A DNA stretch of 64,000 nucleotides from Caulobacter sp. 32-67-35 (GCA_002280875.1 NCEV01000009.1:117224-181223); one strand, 5' to 3'. Positions 26,194 to 35,386 are shown, counted from the first letter of the stretch. A program made the numbers and translations. Notes: a model not told the origin generated them from the letters alone.

Positions 26194-26562
26194 ATGCATA
26201 TCACTTCGGCTGAAAGTCATGTCATGGAGGCGCTGTGGCGGCGTGAGCCCCTGACAGCCGACGAGTTGGTGGCTGAAGTCGGCGCCAGCCAGACCTGGGG
26301 CGAAGCCACGGTCAAAACGCTGATCAATCGGCTGCTGAAGAAAAAGGCCATCAAGTCCGAGCGCGCCGATGGCAAGCATGGCTACCGTCCGCTTATCGCG
26401 CGAAGCGTCTATGTCCAGGCCGAGAGCCAGGGGCTTCTGGATCGCCTGTTCGAAGGCCAGTTGGCCCCCATGATCAGCCATTTTGCCCAGCATCGTGAGC
26501 TGAAGGCTGAGGAGATCGCCCGACTAAAGCGCCTGATTGAGGAGCTCGAACAGGGCGACTGA
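26194..26562 (+). CDS. BlaI/MecI/CopY-family winged-helix repressor
   Basis: The 122-aa regulator opens HITSAESHVMEALWRREPLTADE, the BlaI winged-helix start, with TVKTLINRLLKKKAI as the recognition helix and HGYRPLIARSVYVQAES as the wing. The C-terminal half would form the dimerisation helices. Classical partners (the BlaR1 sensor protease, a beta-lactamase or a copper ATPase) are absent from this neighbourhood, so it is an orphan. The palindrome just upstream suggests autoregulation. The downstream membrane protein, 117 bases away, may be a target. Confidence 0.88.
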   Translation: MHITSAESHVMEALWRREPLTADELVAEVGASQTWGEATVKTLINRLLKKKAIKSERADGKHGYRPLIARSVYVQAESQGLLDRLFEGQLAPMISHFAQHRELKAEEIARLKRLIEELEQGD

Positions 26563-26679
26563 GGTCGGCGTCAGGGAGCGCTGGCCTGCCCGCCTGTTCC
26601 AAAGGCCATAACCTGACGGGTAATTGCGCGCGCTTGCCCCGTCGACCAAGGCTCTGTCATCACAATTTGGGAGAAGGCC

Positions 26680-27108
26680 ATGTCAGGCTTCTGGCGCAAT
26701 TGGTTGGCGGTTTGGTGCGGGGCGGTCGGCGTGTTTGGCGCCGTACTGGTCGGGGGCGGTCTGGAGGTCACCAGCGGTCCGACCCGGCTGATCTTCGATA
26801 TTCTGAATGGCCCGATGGAGCTGGATCTGAATGCCCAGATTCGCTTCAGCCTGGCAGTGATGGGTGCGGTGACTCTCGGCTGGGCCATAACCGCGGCGGC
26901 CACGATCCGGGCAGCGATCCTGCTGGGTGAACGCGGTACGCCCATCTGGCGCCTTCTGCTGGGAGGCGTGATGGTCTGGTTTGTGATCGACACTGCGATG
27001 TCGATCCTTACTGGCTACGGGAACAACGCCATTCCGAACCTGGTCCTGCTGACCACCTTCCTTGTGCCGATCATCCGCAGCGGCGTGCTTCAGCAGGCGC
27101 GAGGCTAG
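26680..27108 (+). CDS. Four-helix membrane protein of unknown function
   Basis: The 142-aa product has hydrophobic segments at about residues 9-29, 54-80, 89-110 and 118-135, with a polar loop (LNGPMELDLNAQIRF) between the first two. I do not recognise a family. ATG 26680 has a clear GGGAGAAGG site upstream. It lies on the same strand as blaI and its stop overlaps the convergent otsA stop by four bases. A role in envelope stress would be speculation. Confidence 0.7.
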   Translation: MSGFWRNWLAVWCGAVGVFGAVLVGGGLEVTSGPTRLIFDILNGPMELDLNAQIRFSLAVMGAVTLGWAITAAATIRAAILLGERGTPIWRLLLGGVMVWFVIDTAMSILTGYGNNAIPNLVLLTTFLVPIIRSGVLQQARG

Positions 27109-28613
27109 GATTGTCGCCGGTTTTCCGTTGCCGTCGCAGGCAGGATCTTAGCCGCCCTTGCCTCGACATAGGCCGAAGTAGAGGCCTCCTGCAGGGACAT
27201 GGGTGGGGTAACGGGCTGAATTTCTTGGGTCGACGCGGTGAGAGCGCCGACGAAATCATCGCGCCAGGCCGTGACATCCTTGCGTTGCACATTGTCGAAC
27301 AGAGTCTCCCAGCGCCGTTTGCGCTCGGGCAGCCCCATCGCCAGGGCCCGGCTCAGGGCGTCAGAGATTTCTTCAGGACTGTTGGGATTGACGATCAGGG
27401 CGTCCGACAGCTGTCGCGCCGCGCCGGCGAAGCGCGACAGGATCAGGACACCGGGATCCTCAGGGTCCTGTGAGGCGACATACTCCTTGGCCACCAGGTT
27501 CATGCCATCGCGCAGGGGCGTCACCAGGCCGACCTTGGCCGCGCGATAGATCCCCGCAAGCTCGTCCCTACGGTAGGACTTGTTCACGTAGCGGATCGGC
27601 GTGAAGTCCATCTCGGCGTAGGCGCCGTTGATCCGGCCGATCAAACCGTCCAGTCGCGACCGCAGGTCCTGATAGGCCTCGACCTCATCGCGCGACAGGG
27701 GTGCGATCTGCAGCAGCATGACCTCGCGGCGCATGTCGGGATTGTCGTGCAGGAAGCGCTCGAAGCCGATCAGCCGCTCTTCCAGACCCTTGGAATAGTC
27801 CAGGCGATCGACGCCCACGACCATCTTGCGGAACACGCTGTTGGCCAGCATGCGGTCATAGACCTTGCGGGCGCGGGGGCTTTCGATGATCCGGGCGAAG
27901 TCCTCGGCGTCGATGCCGATCGGGAAGGTGGCCGCGCGCGTGGTCTTGCCAAACGCCGTCAACTCGCCGTTCGGCGCGACCGAGCCGTCGACCTCGGAGG
28001 TGACATAGCCCTCGAAGGCGTGACGCGATTCCTCGGTCTGGAAGCCTATCAGGTCGTAGTCGAACATCGCCTCCACCAGCGGCCGGTGGCGGGGCAGGGT
28101 GACCACCAGCTGGTGAGCGGGCCACGGGATGTGCAGGAAGAAGCCGATACGGTTGGTCACGCCCATCCGGCGCAGCTCCCGCGCCATCGGGATCAGGTGG
28201 TAGTCGTGGACCCAGATGATGTCATCGGGTTCGATCAAGGGCCTCAGGGTCTCGGCGAAACGCTTGTTGACCCGATCATAGCCCTCGCCGAACGAGCGAT
28301 CATAGGCGGTCAGGTCGACACGGTAGTGAAAGAGCGGCCACAGGGTCTTGTTGGCGTAGCCGTTGTAATATTCCTGATAGTCGCCGTCCTCGAGATCCAC
28401 CGTTGCTGTGGTCACGCCATCGACCCGCTGCATCGCAAGCTGGCCCGTGAACTGCGGCGTCGTCTTTCCGCTCCAGCCAAACCAGATCCCGGAATACTCG
28501 CGCAACGCCGCAGCCAGAGCCATTGCCAGTCCGCCGACGCTGCCGTCGCCATCGCCCTTTTCTGGACTTGGAGGCGGGTTGACCCGATTGGAGACGACGA
28601 TCAGCCGGCTCAT
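27105..28613 (-). CDS. otsA: Trehalose-6-phosphate synthase
   Basis: The 502-aa GT20 enzyme transfers glucose from a nucleotide sugar to glucose 6-phosphate. Landmarks are the N-terminal RLIVVSNRVNPP, WFGWSG, the DDIIWVHDYHLIPMARELR motif, FFLHIPWPA and VGVDRLDYSKGLEERL, with GMNLVAKEYVASQ near the sugar-nucleotide site. Its start overlaps the otsB stop (ATGA at 28610-28613), so phosphatase and synthase are co-translated. Trehalose protects against osmotic and desiccation stress. The last 30 residues are a variable tail. Confidence 0.95.
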   Translation of the reverse strand: MSRLIVVSNRVNPPPSPEKGDGDGSVGGLAMALAAALREYSGIWFGWSGKTTPQFTGQLAMQRVDGVTTATVDLEDGDYQEYYNGYANKTLWPLFHYRVDLTAYDRSFGEGYDRVNKRFAETLRPLIEPDDIIWVHDYHLIPMARELRRMGVTNRIGFFLHIPWPAHQLVVTLPRHRPLVEAMFDYDLIGFQTEESRHAFEGYVTSEVDGSVAPNGELTAFGKTTRAATFPIGIDAEDFARIIESPRARKVYDRMLANSVFRKMVVGVDRLDYSKGLEERLIGFERFLHDNPDMRREVMLLQIAPLSRDEVEAYQDLRSRLDGLIGRINGAYAEMDFTPIRYVNKSYRRDELAGIYRAAKVGLVTPLRDGMNLVAKEYVASQDPEDPGVLILSRFAGAARQLSDALIVNPNSPEEISDALSRALAMGLPERKRRWETLFDNVQRKDVTAWRDDFVGALTASTQEIQPVTPPMSLQEASTSAYVEARAAKILPATATENRRQS

Positions 28614-29389
28614 GCGGGCATCAGCGTCGCCACGCCCTCCAGCCAGGCCGAAACGGCGGCCGTGTCCTTCAAACGGTAGGCAGCGGAGGTCGCGCGCATC
28701 TCGCCGACCAGAACGCCGTAGCCGCCCAGTTGCAGAGCGGCGGCAAAGCCATCTTCGTCGGTCAGGTCGTCGCCGACGAAGATTGGGGTGGATCCGGTAA
28801 AGGGGCGCTCGCGCAGAAAGGCGGCGACGGACTGGCCCTTGTCCTGGCCTGGCGTTCGCAGCTCAACGACCATGTCGCCCAGCTGAAGCACCAGCCCTGT
28901 GGTGCGCGCGATACGCTCGGCAGCTTCGATCACGGCTTCGCCAGCGGCCGGCGCGTTTCGATAGTGCAGGGTGACGCTGACGCCCTTGTCCTCAAACTGA
29001 AGGTCCTTGTCGCATCGCGCCAGCTCACGCAGTAGCACGCGTGCGTCCGCCACGCCCGGATGCGGTGGGGTCCTGGATATCTGCCCGGCGGCGTCGCGAC
29101 GGACCAAGCCATGCACGGCCGCGACGGGCGTCACGCCACGCTCAAGAATGCGATCCAGATCCTCAAGAGAGCGGCCGCTCACGATGGCGACGCGACCGCT
29201 CAAGGTTGTGGCAAGTCGTTGCATCAGCACCGCGCGACGGCGGTCAGGACCCACCTGCTCCGGGCGGGGCATGATGGGCGCAAGCGTGCCATCGAGGTCC
29301 AGAAAGAGCGCTGCCGAAGTCGGCGGAAAAGCCGGTGGCGGTGGAAGGTCATGGGGCTGTTGTGTCGTGGTTGATCCGGCCGAGCCCAT
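28610..29389 (-). CDS. otsB: Trehalose-6-phosphate phosphatase
   Basis: The 259-aa HAD-superfamily phosphatase removes the phosphate from trehalose 6-phosphate. Motif I is LFLDLDGTLAPI, motif II VAIVSGRS, and motif IV IFVGDDLTDEDGF. ATG 29389 has GAGGGG nine bases upstream and gives a normal length; the frame extends to 29458 without a better site. It lies between the GH15 gene (88 bases upstream) and otsA. Confidence 0.93.
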   Translation of the reverse strand: MGSAGSTTTQQPHDLPPPPAFPPTSAALFLDLDGTLAPIMPRPEQVGPDRRRAVLMQRLATTLSGRVAIVSGRSLEDLDRILERGVTPVAAVHGLVRRDAAGQISRTPPHPGVADARVLLRELARCDKDLQFEDKGVSVTLHYRNAPAAGEAVIEAAERIARTTGLVLQLGDMVVELRTPGQDKGQSVAAFLRERPFTGSTPIFVGDDLTDEDGFAAALQLGGYGVLVGEMRATSAAYRLKDTAAVSAWLEGVATLMPA

Positions 29390-29477
29390 CACCAGACGCC
29401 CCTCTTCAAAGCGATACATGACCATACAAACGCCAAAGTCCGGCTTTCGATCCGCCACGCCACGGTGAAGTTGGCGA

Positions 29478-31274
29478 CTAGCGCACCGAGGTCCAGGGCC
29501 GACTGAGCAGGACTGCGCAGTTGATCAGGCCGACCAGCGAATAGGTCTGCGGGTAATTCCCCCACAGTTCGCCGTCTGAGAATCCGATGTCCTCCGACAG
29601 GAGACCGGCTGCGGTGCGGCGGGCCAGCATGTCCTCAAACAGGGCGCGGGCCTCTTCGGCCCGGCCGGCCAGATGCATGGCCTCGATCAGCCAGAAAGTG
29701 CAGATGTTGAAGGCCGTCTCGGGCTCGCCGAAGTCGTCCGGGATAGCGTAGCGCAGCAGGTAAGAGCCCTTGCGCAGGCCGCTCTCAACCGCTGCGACGG
29801 TGGCTATGTTGCGTGGATCATTGGCGCTGATGAAGCGCAGGTCGACCAGTTGAAGCAGGCTTGCATCCAACTCGTCGCCGCCAAAGGTTGCGGCAAAGCG
29901 GCCAAGCTCGGGGTTCCAGGCAGCGTCGTCGATCGTGGCGCGCACCTGGGCGGCGCGGTCGTTCCAGAAGGCGGCGCGGTCAGTCAGGCCCAGCTTCTCA
30001 GCTGCGTTGCCCAGCCGGTCGCAGGCAGCCCAGCACATGACCGACGAATAGGTGTGCACATTGGCCCGCCCCCGGAACTCCCACAGACTGGCGTCGGGCT
30101 GGTCGTGCAGCTGGAAGGCGCGTTCGCCCACCGGCTCCAGGGCCTCGAAGTCGGCGACCGTAGCTTGGCGCAGCAGCCGCTCGTCAAAGAAGGCCTGGGT
30201 GCTGGACAGCACGATCTGGCCGTACACGTCGTGCTGCTGGTGCTCGAAGGCCTGGTTGCCAATGCGCACCGGTCCCATGCCGCGATAGCCGGAGAGGGCG
30301 GGTGCGAAACGTTCGGTCAACTGCGGCTCGAACCCGACGCCGAACAGCGGCTGGATATGACCTCCGGCGGCTCGGTCGACGATGTTTCGCAGGTAGCCCA
30401 GATAGTTCTCCAGAATATCCACCGCGCCCAGCCGGTTCAGGGCCTGGACCACGTAGTAGGCGTCGCGCATCCAGCAGTAGCGGTAGTCCCAGTTGCGACC
30501 GCTGTCGGAATGCTCGGGAATTGAGGTGGTCAGCGCCGCGACGATGGCGCCCGTCTCTTCGTGGACACAGAGCTTGAGGGTGATCGCCGCACGGATGACA
30601 GCTGACTGCCACTCCAGCGGAATGGCCAGACCCCGGACCCAGGTCATCCAGTAGGCGGTGGTTTCGCGCAGCATGCGCTCGCAGGTCGACCCGATGTCGG
30701 CGTCAAAACCTTCGTCGGGACCAAGGAACAGGGCGATGGGCTGCTCCAGGCGGAAGGTGCGTTCTTCGAGGATGTGCGACACCGGGCAGTCCGTGGTCAG
30801 CCGCATCGTGAGGTCCGAGCACAGGTAGCGGATGTGGTTGGACCCCGAGGTCCGCTCGGCCAGCCGCGCCCCCCACTGGGCGGTCGGGCGCAGGCGTATC
30901 GTGATCCGCGCCGTGCCAGCCACAGGCCGGATGAGGCGGATAAAGGCCGTGGGTCGAAAGATCCGGCCAAACTGCTGGTAGCGTGGCGCGAAATCGATGA
31001 TCTCGATCCTGGCGCCGTCGGCATCGGTGATTTCGGTGCGCAGGATCGGCGTGTTGCGAAGATAGGCCTGGGTTGTTGACACCGAGTCCTCGACATCGAC
31101 ATCCCAGACGCCGGTCGCCCCGCTGCCCTGCGGCTCTACATCACTGAGCAGCGCGCTGAACACGGGATCAGAGTCGACGCGAGGGGCGCAAGCCCAGACG
31201 AAGCGCCCAGCACGGTCGATGAGCGCGCTCACGGCGCAGTTGCCGATGGGGAAGAGGTCGAGAGTTTGGGGCAC
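29478..31274 (-). CDS. Glycoside hydrolase family 15 protein (glucoamylase/trehalase-like)
   Basis: The 598-aa cytoplasmic protein has an N-terminal beta-sandwich (FPIGNCAVSALIDRAGRFVWACAP is the family opening) and an (alpha/alpha)6 barrel with GRNWDYRYCWMRDAYYVV. C-terminal landmarks are FNICTFWLIEA and LLSEDIGFSDGELWGNYPQTYS, where the catalytic acids are expected. Bacterial GH15 enzymes of this kind include trehalases and glucoamylases. Placement directly upstream of otsB-otsA suggests trehalose turnover or glucan processing. No signal peptide is visible. Confidence 0.88.
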   Translation of the reverse strand: MPQTLDLFPIGNCAVSALIDRAGRFVWACAPRVDSDPVFSALLSDVEPQGSGATGVWDVDVEDSVSTTQAYLRNTPILRTEITDADGARIEIIDFAPRYQQFGRIFRPTAFIRLIRPVAGTARITIRLRPTAQWGARLAERTSGSNHIRYLCSDLTMRLTTDCPVSHILEERTFRLEQPIALFLGPDEGFDADIGSTCERMLRETTAYWMTWVRGLAIPLEWQSAVIRAAITLKLCVHEETGAIVAALTTSIPEHSDSGRNWDYRYCWMRDAYYVVQALNRLGAVDILENYLGYLRNIVDRAAGGHIQPLFGVGFEPQLTERFAPALSGYRGMGPVRIGNQAFEHQQHDVYGQIVLSSTQAFFDERLLRQATVADFEALEPVGERAFQLHDQPDASLWEFRGRANVHTYSSVMCWAACDRLGNAAEKLGLTDRAAFWNDRAAQVRATIDDAAWNPELGRFAATFGGDELDASLLQLVDLRFISANDPRNIATVAAVESGLRKGSYLLRYAIPDDFGEPETAFNICTFWLIEAMHLAGRAEEARALFEDMLARRTAAGLLSEDIGFSDGELWGNYPQTYSLVGLINCAVLLSRPWTSVR

Positions 31275-31486
31275 GCGGTCTCCGGATTGTGGCGAGACCT
31301 AAGGTCGGCCTGACGACACAAGGGAAACCGCTTGTGTGGCTTCCCGGTTCCTGCTGGCAGAAAAGAACGCTGTGGACCAGTGAGGGTTCGCGTTTCACGA
31401 TACTCGCGTTGACGGACGCTGCTTCCACCAGCCATTTGAGGCGGCGCGGACACATCGCGCACGGTGTGCGGCGAGATTCATTGGCG

Positions 31487-33004
31487 GTGAGCAGTTTGTC
31501 GAGACTAACCTGCGCGCTGGCCGCCGGAGCGCTATGGCTTGCGGCGGGCGGGATCGGGCATGCCCAGTCCCAACGGCCCTCCCTGGCTGGTGTCCGACCG
31601 CCTCAGTCCGGGCTGCAGCAGCCCCTTGCGTTCCCCACCAGTCCCTATTCGGTAAGCCTGCGCGTTGATCAGATCGAACTTCTGGGACGTGCGCTGTCCG
31701 AGGCTCACACTCATGGCTTCGAGGTGGGGGCCTACTCACCTGATCAGGCCCTGACCTTGCTGGCCTCTCGCGACGCGGTTGCGCGTCAGGCGGGGCATGG
31801 CCAGCTGATCGGCCTGACCCTGGCTTACGCCAAGGCCGTGCGCTCGGGACGGCTGCCGCTGACGAGCTTCCGAACCGATTGGGGCCTCCGTCCGGCGGCC
31901 TACGATCCCAGCCTCGAGTTCGTCCAGGCCGTGACCCAGGATCGCCTTGGCTCGTGGCTTGATACGCTACCGCCACCCTATACGGGCTACCAGACCCTGC
32001 GCCGGGGCCTGGTGACCTATCGCGACATCGCCACGCGCGGTGGCTGGGCTCTTCTGCCGGCTGGACCTGATCTGAAGCTGGGCTCTACCGATCCGCGCGT
32101 CATCGCGCTGGAAGCCCGCCTCGCTGTCGAAGACCCGACCGTGGCCGTCGATGGCGTGTCCCTGTTTGATGAAGGCCTGGCCCAAGCGCTGATGCGGGCG
32201 CAGAAGCGCTTTGGCTTGAATCCGAACGGTGTGCTCGACAAGAAAACCCTGGCTGCGCTCAATATCCCGGTCGGGCTGCGATTGGATCAGATCGTGGCCA
32301 ATATGGAACGCTGGCGGTGGTTGCCCCAGGTGCTGCCGGCCGACCGTATCCAGGTCAATATCGCTGCCGCCGTACTTTCGGTGTTCCACCACGACAAGCC
32401 GACCCTGACCATGCGCGCCGTTACTGGCCGGCCCGGCGACGAGACGCCGATGCTGCAGTCGAATATCCATAGCATTGTACTCAACCCGCCCTGGAACGTG
32501 CCGTCGTCGATCGCCGCCAAGGAACTCTGGCCCAAGGAGCGCGCGAATCCGGGTTACTTCCGACGCAATGACTTCATCGTCATTCCGACCGAGGGCGGTG
32601 GTTCGCGACTGCAGCAGAAGGCCGGGCCAAAGGCCGCTCTGGGCCTGATCAAGTTCGACTTCGTCAACAGCTACGGGGTCTATCTGCACGACACGCCCAG
32701 CCGCGCGCGCTTCGCCAGCTATAGCCGTCTGGCCAGCCATGGCTGCGTGCGTGTCGAAAAGCCCGTCGATCTGGCCCGCGCCGTGATGGAAGGGGACGCT
32801 ACCTGGACCCCCCAGGTGATTGACGACACCATCGCCAGCGGCAAGACCGTCCGAGCCCAGCTGCCGCAGCAGATCGCGGTCTTCCTGCTGTATTGGACGG
32901 CATATGTGACACCCGATGGCCAGGTCAATTTCCGCGATGACCCCTATGGCTGGGACAAGCTCCTGGTGCAGCGGATCGCCGCATCCCTCCCTGGCTCTGC
33001 TTGA
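31487..33004 (+). CDS. L,D-transpeptidase (YcbB/LdtD-like)
   Basis: The 505-aa envelope enzyme cross-links or modifies peptidoglycan through meso-diaminopimelate residues. A signal peptide (LTCALAAGALWLAAGGIGHAQ) is followed by a scaffold domain, a peptidoglycan-binding domain (about residues 200-260, ALMRAQKRFGLNPNGVLDKKT) and a YkuD catalytic domain with YGVYLHDTPSRARF and the catalytic SHGCVRV. GTG 31487 fits the signal peptide and has GGCGAGA about ten bases upstream; GTG 31466 and TTG 31481 are alternatives. The next gene, DUF882, is also predicted to act on the cell wall. Confidence 0.88.
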   Translation: MSSLSRLTCALAAGALWLAAGGIGHAQSQRPSLAGVRPPQSGLQQPLAFPTSPYSVSLRVDQIELLGRALSEAHTHGFEVGAYSPDQALTLLASRDAVARQAGHGQLIGLTLAYAKAVRSGRLPLTSFRTDWGLRPAAYDPSLEFVQAVTQDRLGSWLDTLPPPYTGYQTLRRGLVTYRDIATRGGWALLPAGPDLKLGSTDPRVIALEARLAVEDPTVAVDGVSLFDEGLAQALMRAQKRFGLNPNGVLDKKTLAALNIPVGLRLDQIVANMERWRWLPQVLPADRIQVNIAAAVLSVFHHDKPTLTMRAVTGRPGDETPMLQSNIHSIVLNPPWNVPSSIAAKELWPKERANPGYFRRNDFIVIPTEGGGSRLQQKAGPKAALGLIKFDFVNSYGVYLHDTPSRARFASYSRLASHGCVRVEKPVDLARAVMEGDATWTPQVIDDTIASGKTVRAQLPQQIAVFLLYWTAYVTPDGQVNFRDDPYGWDKLLVQRIAASLPGSA

Positions 33005-33058
33005 CCTTCGGGCTGCCTTGGGGTGTCCTGCCGGCAGTTCGGTGCCGGGGATAGCGTT

Positions 33059-33613
33059 ATGATCGCACGACGTAGGCTTTTTCAGCTGGGTTTCAGCGCG
33101 CTAGGCGCGGCTGCGATTGGTCCGTCGGCTCATGCGCAGGACGATATCATTGGCGCGCTTCTTGAGGCACAGCCCCCGGCGCCCGTCACCACGGTTGCCG
33201 TGGCGCAACCCGCCCTCGAGGCCGCCCCCAAATGGCTCTCCCTGCACAATCTTCACACGGCCGAAAAGTTGCAGGCCGTGTACTGGGAAAAGGGCGCCTA
33301 TCCGATGAACGTCCAGTTGTTCGATCTGCTGGCGGACATCCACCACAAGACCGAAACAAGAACGGCATTCCAGATCATTTCCGGCTATCGCTCACCCGCC
33401 AGCAACCGCCTTCTGTCGGCCCGTAGTGGCGAGGTCGCCAAGCGCAGCCTGCACATGGACGGCAAGGCCATGGACATCTATCTGGAAGACGTGGCCCTCG
33501 ACCGGCTTCGCGCTGCGGCGCTGGATCTGAAACGGGGCGGCGTCGGCTACTATCCCGACAGCAAATTTGTACACGTCGACGTCGGGCCGTTCCGACGCTG
33601 GCAGGGAAGCTAG
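33059..33613 (+). CDS. DUF882 / YcbK-like murein peptidase family protein
   Basis: The 184-aa exported protein has a Tat-like leader (ARRRLFQLGFSALGAAAI ... SAHAQ) and a peptidase-M15-like domain. Candidate zinc ligands are the histidine and aspartate in SLHMDGKAMDI and the histidine in FVHVDVGPF; FQIISGYRSPASN is the family core. It is expected to cleave or bind peptidoglycan in the periplasm. It lies 54 bases after the L,D-transpeptidase and is probably cotranscribed. ATG 33059 precedes the Tat motif, so the frame from 33023 is rejected. Confidence 0.85.
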   Translation: MIARRRLFQLGFSALGAAAIGPSAHAQDDIIGALLEAQPPAPVTTVAVAQPALEAAPKWLSLHNLHTAEKLQAVYWEKGAYPMNVQLFDLLADIHHKTETRTAFQIISGYRSPASNRLLSARSGEVAKRSLHMDGKAMDIYLEDVALDRLRAAALDLKRGGVGYYPDSKFVHVDVGPFRRWQGS

Positions 33614-33637
33614 GCCCTCAGGGGCAGGGAGTCGGGA

Positions 33638-33985
33638 ATGAGCGCTGAGCGTCGTAGCAATCCGTTCGGATGGATCTTCCTGGGCTTTGTCGTGGGCGTC
33701 ATCGCGACGTTCGGCGCCATTCTGTTCCTGACCGCCGGCTTGGGGGGGTATGACGAGGGCTCCGACGAAATGCGCACCGCCGCCGATGACGCGGCCGCTG
33801 AAGCCATGGTCACGGCGCCCTTGGCGCCGGCCGCTCGCAAGGTTGAAGCGCCGGTCGCGACTGTTCCACCGCCAGCCGTTGATGTGCCGGTTCGCCAGAC
33901 GCCGCAGGTCGACTCGCAGATGGCCGACGACGCCGCAGCTGCTGGCATGACCTCGCGCGCAACGCCGGATCAGGCGACCAACTAG
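33638..33985 (+). CDS. Single-pass membrane protein, hypothetical
   Basis: The 115-aa product has one transmembrane helix (about residues 11-34, GWIFLGFVVGVIATFGAILF) and an Ala/Pro/Val-rich tail that would be periplasmic. No family is recognised. It follows the DUF882 gene by 24 bases and may share its message. Composition and the GGGAGTCGGGA region before ATG 33638 support a real gene. Confidence 0.65.
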   Translation: MSAERRSNPFGWIFLGFVVGVIATFGAILFLTAGLGGYDEGSDEMRTAADDAAAEAMVTAPLAPAARKVEAPVATVPPPAVDVPVRQTPQVDSQMADDAAAAGMTSRATPDQATN

Positions 33986-33994
33986 AAGTTTGGA

Positions 33995-34153
33995 TCAGGC
34001 CGCTTCGCTTTCCAGCGGCTGGGTGTTCAGGGCGCCGTGACGCGCCATGCGCATCAGGGCCTCCAACTGCTGCTCCAGATCCTCGATCCGTTCGGCTTGT
34101 TTGATGACAAGTCGTTCGAGGTCCTGCAGGCGTTCTTCGACACGTTCAGCCAT
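33995..34153 (-). CDS. slyX: SlyX-like small coiled-coil protein
   Basis: This is a 52-codon gene. The product is almost entirely one heptad-rich helix: RVEERLQDLERLVIKQAER then IEDLEQQLEALMRM, ending ALNTQPLESEAA. This matches the size and pattern of SlyX proteins (short coiled coil with a polar tail), whose function is unknown. It is convergent with the 115-aa membrane protein. The SlyX name rests on pattern, not on a unique motif. Confidence 0.6.
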   Translation of the reverse strand: MAERVEERLQDLERLVIKQAERIEDLEQQLEALMRMARHGALNTQPLESEAA

Positions 34154-34252
34154 GAAAGCTCTCCGAAATCGGCGCTCGTGTCATGGGGCGCTCAAGGCTG
34201 CGCGCGGTCAAGGTCTTTGGGTGTGGTTGCACGATTGTGAAGCCGGCAAACG

Positions 34253-34283
34253 GCGTCATCCCGGATCAGGTCCGGGATGACGC
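34253..34283. repeat. REP-like palindromic hairpin
   Basis: A perfect 13-base-pair stem (34253-34265 with 34271-34283, GCGTCATCCCGGA) has a 5-base loop and lies seven bases past the pstS stop. Palindromes of the form GTCATCCCGG...CCGGGATGAC are widespread repetitive elements in alphaproteobacterial genomes. It has no T-tract; it may stabilise or end the pstS message. Confidence 0.65.
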
Positions 34284-34289
34284 GCAAGA

Positions 34290-35330
34290 TCAGGACTCCG
34301 GTGCGGGCATGGCGGGGAGCGCCTTGGACTTGGCCTTGTTGGCCTCGTGCTGAACGGGCGGCAGAGGGATCAGGCCGCGCGATTGCAGATAGCCCCCGCG
34401 GCCGGTAGCGGCGTCGGACACGAACTCGCTGACGAACTCGCGCAGGCCCGGCGTCACGCCGATCTGGCTCTTCTTCACGTAGATGAAGAGCGAACGCGAG
34501 ATCGGGTAGGCCCCGCTGGTGATCGTTTGGACAGATGGCTCAACGCCTTCAATGGTGGCGGCCTTGATGTTGTTGGCGTTCTGCTCAAGGAACGAATAGC
34601 CGAACACGCCGATGGCGTTGGGAGTCTTCTGGATAGTGCCGATGATGGCGTTGTCATTCTCGCCGGCGTCGACCCAGCCGCCATCGGTGCGCATCGGCGC
34701 GACCTTCGCCTTGAAGGTCTTGTCGTCGCTGGCTTTCAGCTTGGCCAGGGTGGAAAGCTTTGCGGCGCCGCCCTCGATGCCCAGTTCAATCCAGGCGTCG
34801 CGCGTGCCCGAGGTGGGCGGCGGGCCATAGGCCAGGATGCGGGTGTTGGGCAGGCCGGGACCGATTTCGTTCCAGCTCTTGTAGGGGTTCTCGACCAACT
34901 GGCCGCCGCGCAAGGTCTGGTCGGCCAGGCCAAGGTAAAGGTGCTCAAGCTTGAAATTGTAGTCAGGAGCCTTCTTGTCCATGGCCACGACGATGCCATC
35001 GAAGCCGATCTTCAGCTCGATGATGTCCTTGACGCCGGCCTTCTGGCAGGCCTCGAACTCGGACTTCTTCATCGGGCGTGAGGCATTGGCGATATCGGGG
35101 TACTTCTCGCCCGTGCCGCCGCAGAACATCTTGAATCCGCCGCCCGTTCCCAGGCTTTCGACCTTCGGCGACTTGTTGCCGGTCTTCTTGGCGTAGTTCT
35201 CGGCCACGCGCGTCGTGAACGGGAACACGGTGGAGGAGCCGGCGGCCCACACATAGTCGCGCGCGGCATAGGCGGTGTCGGCGGCGGCCAGCAGCGCGAG
35301 GGCCGCAGTGGCTCCCAGAAGCTTGTTCAT
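34290..35330 (-). CDS. pstS: Phosphate-binding protein of ABC transporter (PstS family)
   Basis: The 346-aa periplasmic protein begins with a signal peptide (LLGATAALALLAAADTAYA). The phosphate-binding core is visible: WAAGSSTVFPFT, LGTGGGFKMFCGG, NASRPMKKSE, and PPPTSGTRDAW. This is the larger, divergent PstS type common in alphaproteobacteria. The pstCAB permease genes are not in the window. A Pho-box-like sequence upstream implies PhoB control. It sits next to an arsenate operon, which is notable because arsenate enters cells through phosphate systems. Confidence 0.9.
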   Translation of the reverse strand: MNKLLGATAALALLAAADTAYAARDYVWAAGSSTVFPFTTRVAENYAKKTGNKSPKVESLGTGGGFKMFCGGTGEKYPDIANASRPMKKSEFEACQKAGVKDIIELKIGFDGIVVAMDKKAPDYNFKLEHLYLGLADQTLRGGQLVENPYKSWNEIGPGLPNTRILAYGPPPTSGTRDAWIELGIEGGAAKLSTLAKLKASDDKTFKAKVAPMRTDGGWVDAGENDNAIIGTIQKTPNAIGVFGYSFLEQNANNIKAATIEGVEPSVQTITSGAYPISRSLFIYVKKSQIGVTPGLREFVSEFVSDAATGRGGYLQSRGLIPLPPVQHEANKAKSKALPAMPAPES

Positions 35331-35386
35331 GACTTTGTTTCCGTGTCGTCGAAGAGCGCAGTAAACTCTTAGGTCAGCGGGCTTTT

